This document shows, piece after piece, positions 28,459-30,671 of a DNA stretch of 30,671 nt (position 1 is the first letter of the stretch; each line of letters begins with the position of its first letter). The position numbers and the translations under genes are program-made. This DNA comes from a virus: the IMG/VR virus record IMGVR_UViG_3300007539_000119, positions 1-30,671 of that record; one strand, written 5' to 3'. A model generated the notes under the pieces. That model was not told the origin of the DNA. It did no database searches and saw nothing but the letters and a program-made list of their open reading frames with translations.

Positions 28459-30170
28459 TGGCTGACTTTTCTACAACTAACTTAGGCGAAAGCCCTTCAG
28501 GTCCATCAGTAAGAAGCCCTGTAACTACGCTGGACTCAGCTATCACTCAGGGTATTGGCGATGTGGCGGGGGCTGTCAGCGATTTGGAGCAGGGCTTCCG
28601 AGCTAAGAAGACTTCCTCTCTGGCAGCGTCTAAGTATGCAAAGACCCTTGATGACGAAGAGAAGGCGGATGTTACCGAGAGGGCTGTGAACGTCCAACTC
28701 ACTAGCCTCCTCGAGAGGGGGAAAGCTGAGGGGTGGTCGTCTTCTAAGATGCAGATGAACATGAACAAGCTGACAACAGATTTCTACAACGATCCCAAGT
28801 TGGACCCCACTGTTGTTGGCACCGTCATCAAGGACTTCCGATCAGGGCGAGGTAAGACTTCCTTGGAGCTGACGCCAGCCGAGAAGTTCGATCAGGAAGT
28901 GGAAGTTATCATGGCTCGGGAAGGGGTTAGTAAAAAGACAGCCGCTACAGCCCTTCGGACTAAGGAGAGGGAAACGCGCTTGCTGGAAACGATGCAACGT
29001 CGGGAGTCGATGAATGAGATAGAGAGGAAGAGCAACACTCGTGATCTGGACTTCGCCCAAGCTGAGTACATTGAGGGGGCTAGTGACTTCTTCATCTCTG
29101 GTATTAGGGAGGAGATATCTCAGAACGGAGACAAGCTGTCCAACCTGTCACCCGAAGAAGGGTCTGCCGCCATCCGTAATATGGAGCAAAGCGCGGAGCA
29201 GTTCAAGTCTCAGCTGGGCAGCTTCGCCCAAGAGGGGACGGACTACGACATGACCGCCAAGTCTATGGAGAGACAGGTGGCAATGATCGATAAGCAGGTA
29301 GGCATCTACAAGGATGCTGTGCTGGGCGTTACGACTAAGGATATTGCTAACGCAAGGATCGATGCTTTCAACAACGAGAACCAGATGAGAGCTATCGATC
29401 TTATCCAAGAGAGCAGCAGCCCCGGCTTGCGTGTCCAGTTGGGCGTAGCTGGCATTGTCGGTCGGACTAGCCCTTCCCTCGAAGTATCGATGACTGGCAC
29501 CTTGGCAGAGGTAATGAGGGCTGCGAAGGCTATCCAACCTGCCGAGGGGGAGAGTACGCCTATCAAGCCCAACACGTTGACAGAGGTGGTGGCCGCTGTC
29601 GAGAAGAACCCGGCCAACACGGTTGAAGAGAAGACTGCGTTGGCCCAATCCCTCGTCAATGCAGCAGGCCATCTCGCTCTGTACCATGACTTCCCGGAGC
29701 ATGACCCAGAAGAGTCAGGCAAGAAGCGTCAGGATATCCTGAGAACCTATGCCGCCCCCAAGGTAGGTAAGTATCTCGAGGACAACGGAGTCACCCTGCC
29801 GGGAGGTGTAGTGAAAAGACACAAGGCTATGCAGTCTGCTCACTTACATGACGTACTCCTTCCGTCTATCGAGAGAGAATTCCACAAAGGGAGCCCCCTT
29901 AAGCAGGCTGACGGAAGTATCGTGGTAAGGCGAGGCAGGGAACACGCCAAGCTAGACATCGGCAGTGACGGCCTGATCCGGTTTGACCCATTGAATGAAC
30001 AGTCTGACGCCGATGTCGTGAGAGGTCTCAATAACAAGGTGGCCCTGCTCCTCAATGAGTGGATCAGAGGCACTACCCACATGCTGGGAAGCACAGACTA
30101 CACTCTCTGGACGCAGAACCCAGCAGATGTACAAGCAATCAACGACTTATTTCAAGCCGCATCGGAGTAA
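28458..30170 (+). CDS. Internal virion protein (570 aa), possibly T7 gp15-like
   Basis: Starts MADFSTTNLGESPSGPSVRS at an ATG overlapping the previous stop (TAATG). N-terminal flexible region, then charged helices (LEQGFRAKKTSSLAASKYAK, KERETRLLETMQRRESMNEI). Mixed helical throughout, no membrane segment. Size and position make it a second internal core protein; order is reversed relative to T7, where the smaller gp15 comes before gp16. Assignment rests mainly on context. Confidence 0.7.
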   Translation: MADFSTTNLGESPSGPSVRSPVTTLDSAITQGIGDVAGAVSDLEQGFRAKKTSSLAASKYAKTLDDEEKADVTERAVNVQLTSLLERGKAEGWSSSKMQMNMNKLTTDFYNDPKLDPTVVGTVIKDFRSGRGKTSLELTPAEKFDQEVEVIMAREGVSKKTAATALRTKERETRLLETMQRRESMNEIERKSNTRDLDFAQAEYIEGASDFFISGIREEISQNGDKLSNLSPEEGSAAIRNMEQSAEQFKSQLGSFAQEGTDYDMTAKSMERQVAMIDKQVGIYKDAVLGVTTKDIANARIDAFNNENQMRAIDLIQESSSPGLRVQLGVAGIVGRTSPSLEVSMTGTLAEVMRAAKAIQPAEGESTPIKPNTLTEVVAAVEKNPANTVEEKTALAQSLVNAAGHLALYHDFPEHDPEESGKKRQDILRTYAAPKVGKYLEDNGVTLPGGVVKRHKAMQSAHLHDVLLPSIEREFHKGSPLKQADGSIVVRRGREHAKLDIGSDGLIRFDPLNEQSDADVVRGLNNKVALLLNEWIRGTTHMLGSTDYTLWTQNPADVQAINDLFQAASE

Positions 30171-30173
30171 GAG

Positions 30174-30671
30174 ATGACTAACCAAGTTAAGACAGATTTC
30201 TTGAGGAGCCTCGGCAGTGACCGAGCTATCAATGAAGCTGAATACGACTACCTTAACGGCCTCCTCTCCTCCTCGGGCCGACCTGTGCCCCTGCCTCAGC
30301 GTTGGGGACAGTTGCTGGACCAAGAAGGGGTGCTCTCTGGTGCGTTCAACAAGCGTATCAGGGAATACTTCCTGTCCTTGGGCATTGCTGAGGGCAGCAT
30401 CAACAGGATGTGGAGAGACTATTGGGAGAACCGTCCCGCTTTCCAGCTCGACCTCACCTCGACCCTTAACGTAGTGGGTGGGGTGTCGACTCCCTCCTTC
30501 ACACGCGCCACAGAAGCCACCTACCACGACCACGAAGGCCTCGTCAGGACTGCTAAGAGCGGTCAGGCTAGGATGGTAGGCAGCAGGGTTGTAGAGAACC
30601 TGATCACTGCCTCAGAGGATATGACCAATGGGGCTTATGCCGCTTTCAATAATGCCGTTGTTGACTCCGCA
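30174..30671 (+). CDS. Virion/tail protein cut by right window edge
   Basis: Open from the ATG at 30174 to the last base (166 codons, no stop). Starts MTNQVKTDFLRSLGSDRAIN; GAG lies just before the ATG. Residues about 105-145 (STPSFTRATEATYHDHEGLV then RTAKSGQARMVGSRVVENLI) are a motif common in phage structural proteins, often ahead of a carbohydrate-binding beta-sandwich (F-R-A-T-A-T-Y...G...R...G...NL). It is likely a tail fibre or other receptor-contact virion protein; the C-terminal part is outside the window. Confidence 0.7.
   Translation, partial: MTNQVKTDFLRSLGSDRAINEAEYDYLNGLLSSSGRPVPLPQRWGQLLDQEGVLSGAFNKRIREYFLSLGIAEGSINRMWRDYWENRPAFQLDLTSTLNVVGGVSTPSFTRATEATYHDHEGLVRTAKSGQARMVGSRVVENLITASEDMTNGAYAAFNNAVVDSA

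Overview
The window is part of a tailed-phage genome, most likely a podovirus with T7-type virion architecture infecting a Gram-negative host. The evidence is one collinear rightward morphogenesis block: tail fibres and tailspike, holin, small and large terminase, portal, scaffold, major capsid, two tail tubular proteins (T7 gp11- and gp12-like) and internal virion proteins. No RNA polymerase, DNA polymerase, integrase or tRNA gene is visible, so placement below 'T7-like podovirus' is not secure. The order resembles marine podoviruses of the SIO1/VpV262 kind more than T7 itself, but that is only an impression.

Layout. (1) Positions 1-6092, minus strand: a leftward run of small, tightly packed accessory genes, many joined by ATGA or TAATG overlaps. 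Recognisable ones are a DUF932 protein, a GP88-family protein, a protein resembling pyrimidine-dimer glycosylases, a Cys-rich small protein and an Ala-rich protein cut by the window edge. (2) Within this run, positions 4134-4887 hold three copies of one RNA cassette, each in the leader of a small gene. Two copies fold completely as type III hammerhead ribozymes, with compensatory changes in stems I and II. The third keeps the catalytic core and stem II but lacks the cleavage-site strand and stem I 5' strand. Each copy is preceded in the transcript by a strong hairpin. (3) Positions 5356-5867 have no convincing gene but contain nested inverted repeats and end in a strong rightward intrinsic terminator, suggesting a rightward noncoding RNA. 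(4) Positions 6093-7227 are a noncoding control region of about 1.1 kb. It holds operator-like palindromes, a terminator-like hairpin, three Fur-box-like palindromes, 16-bp AT-rich tandem repeats next to a G-quadruplex motif, a helically phased CTGAG array and several perfect hairpins. It is a plausible replication origin and divergent regulatory region. (5) Positions 7228-30671, plus strand: two tiny ORFs, then the lysis, packaging and virion genes, ending in a gene cut by the right edge.

How it works together. The left arm probably carries host-interaction and takeover functions and the right arm builds the particle. The hammerheads would cut the leftward polycistronic RNA between genes. 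Each upstream message would then end just after a stable hairpin and each downstream message would begin with the stem I hairpin. I regard this ribozyme series as the most interesting content of the window.
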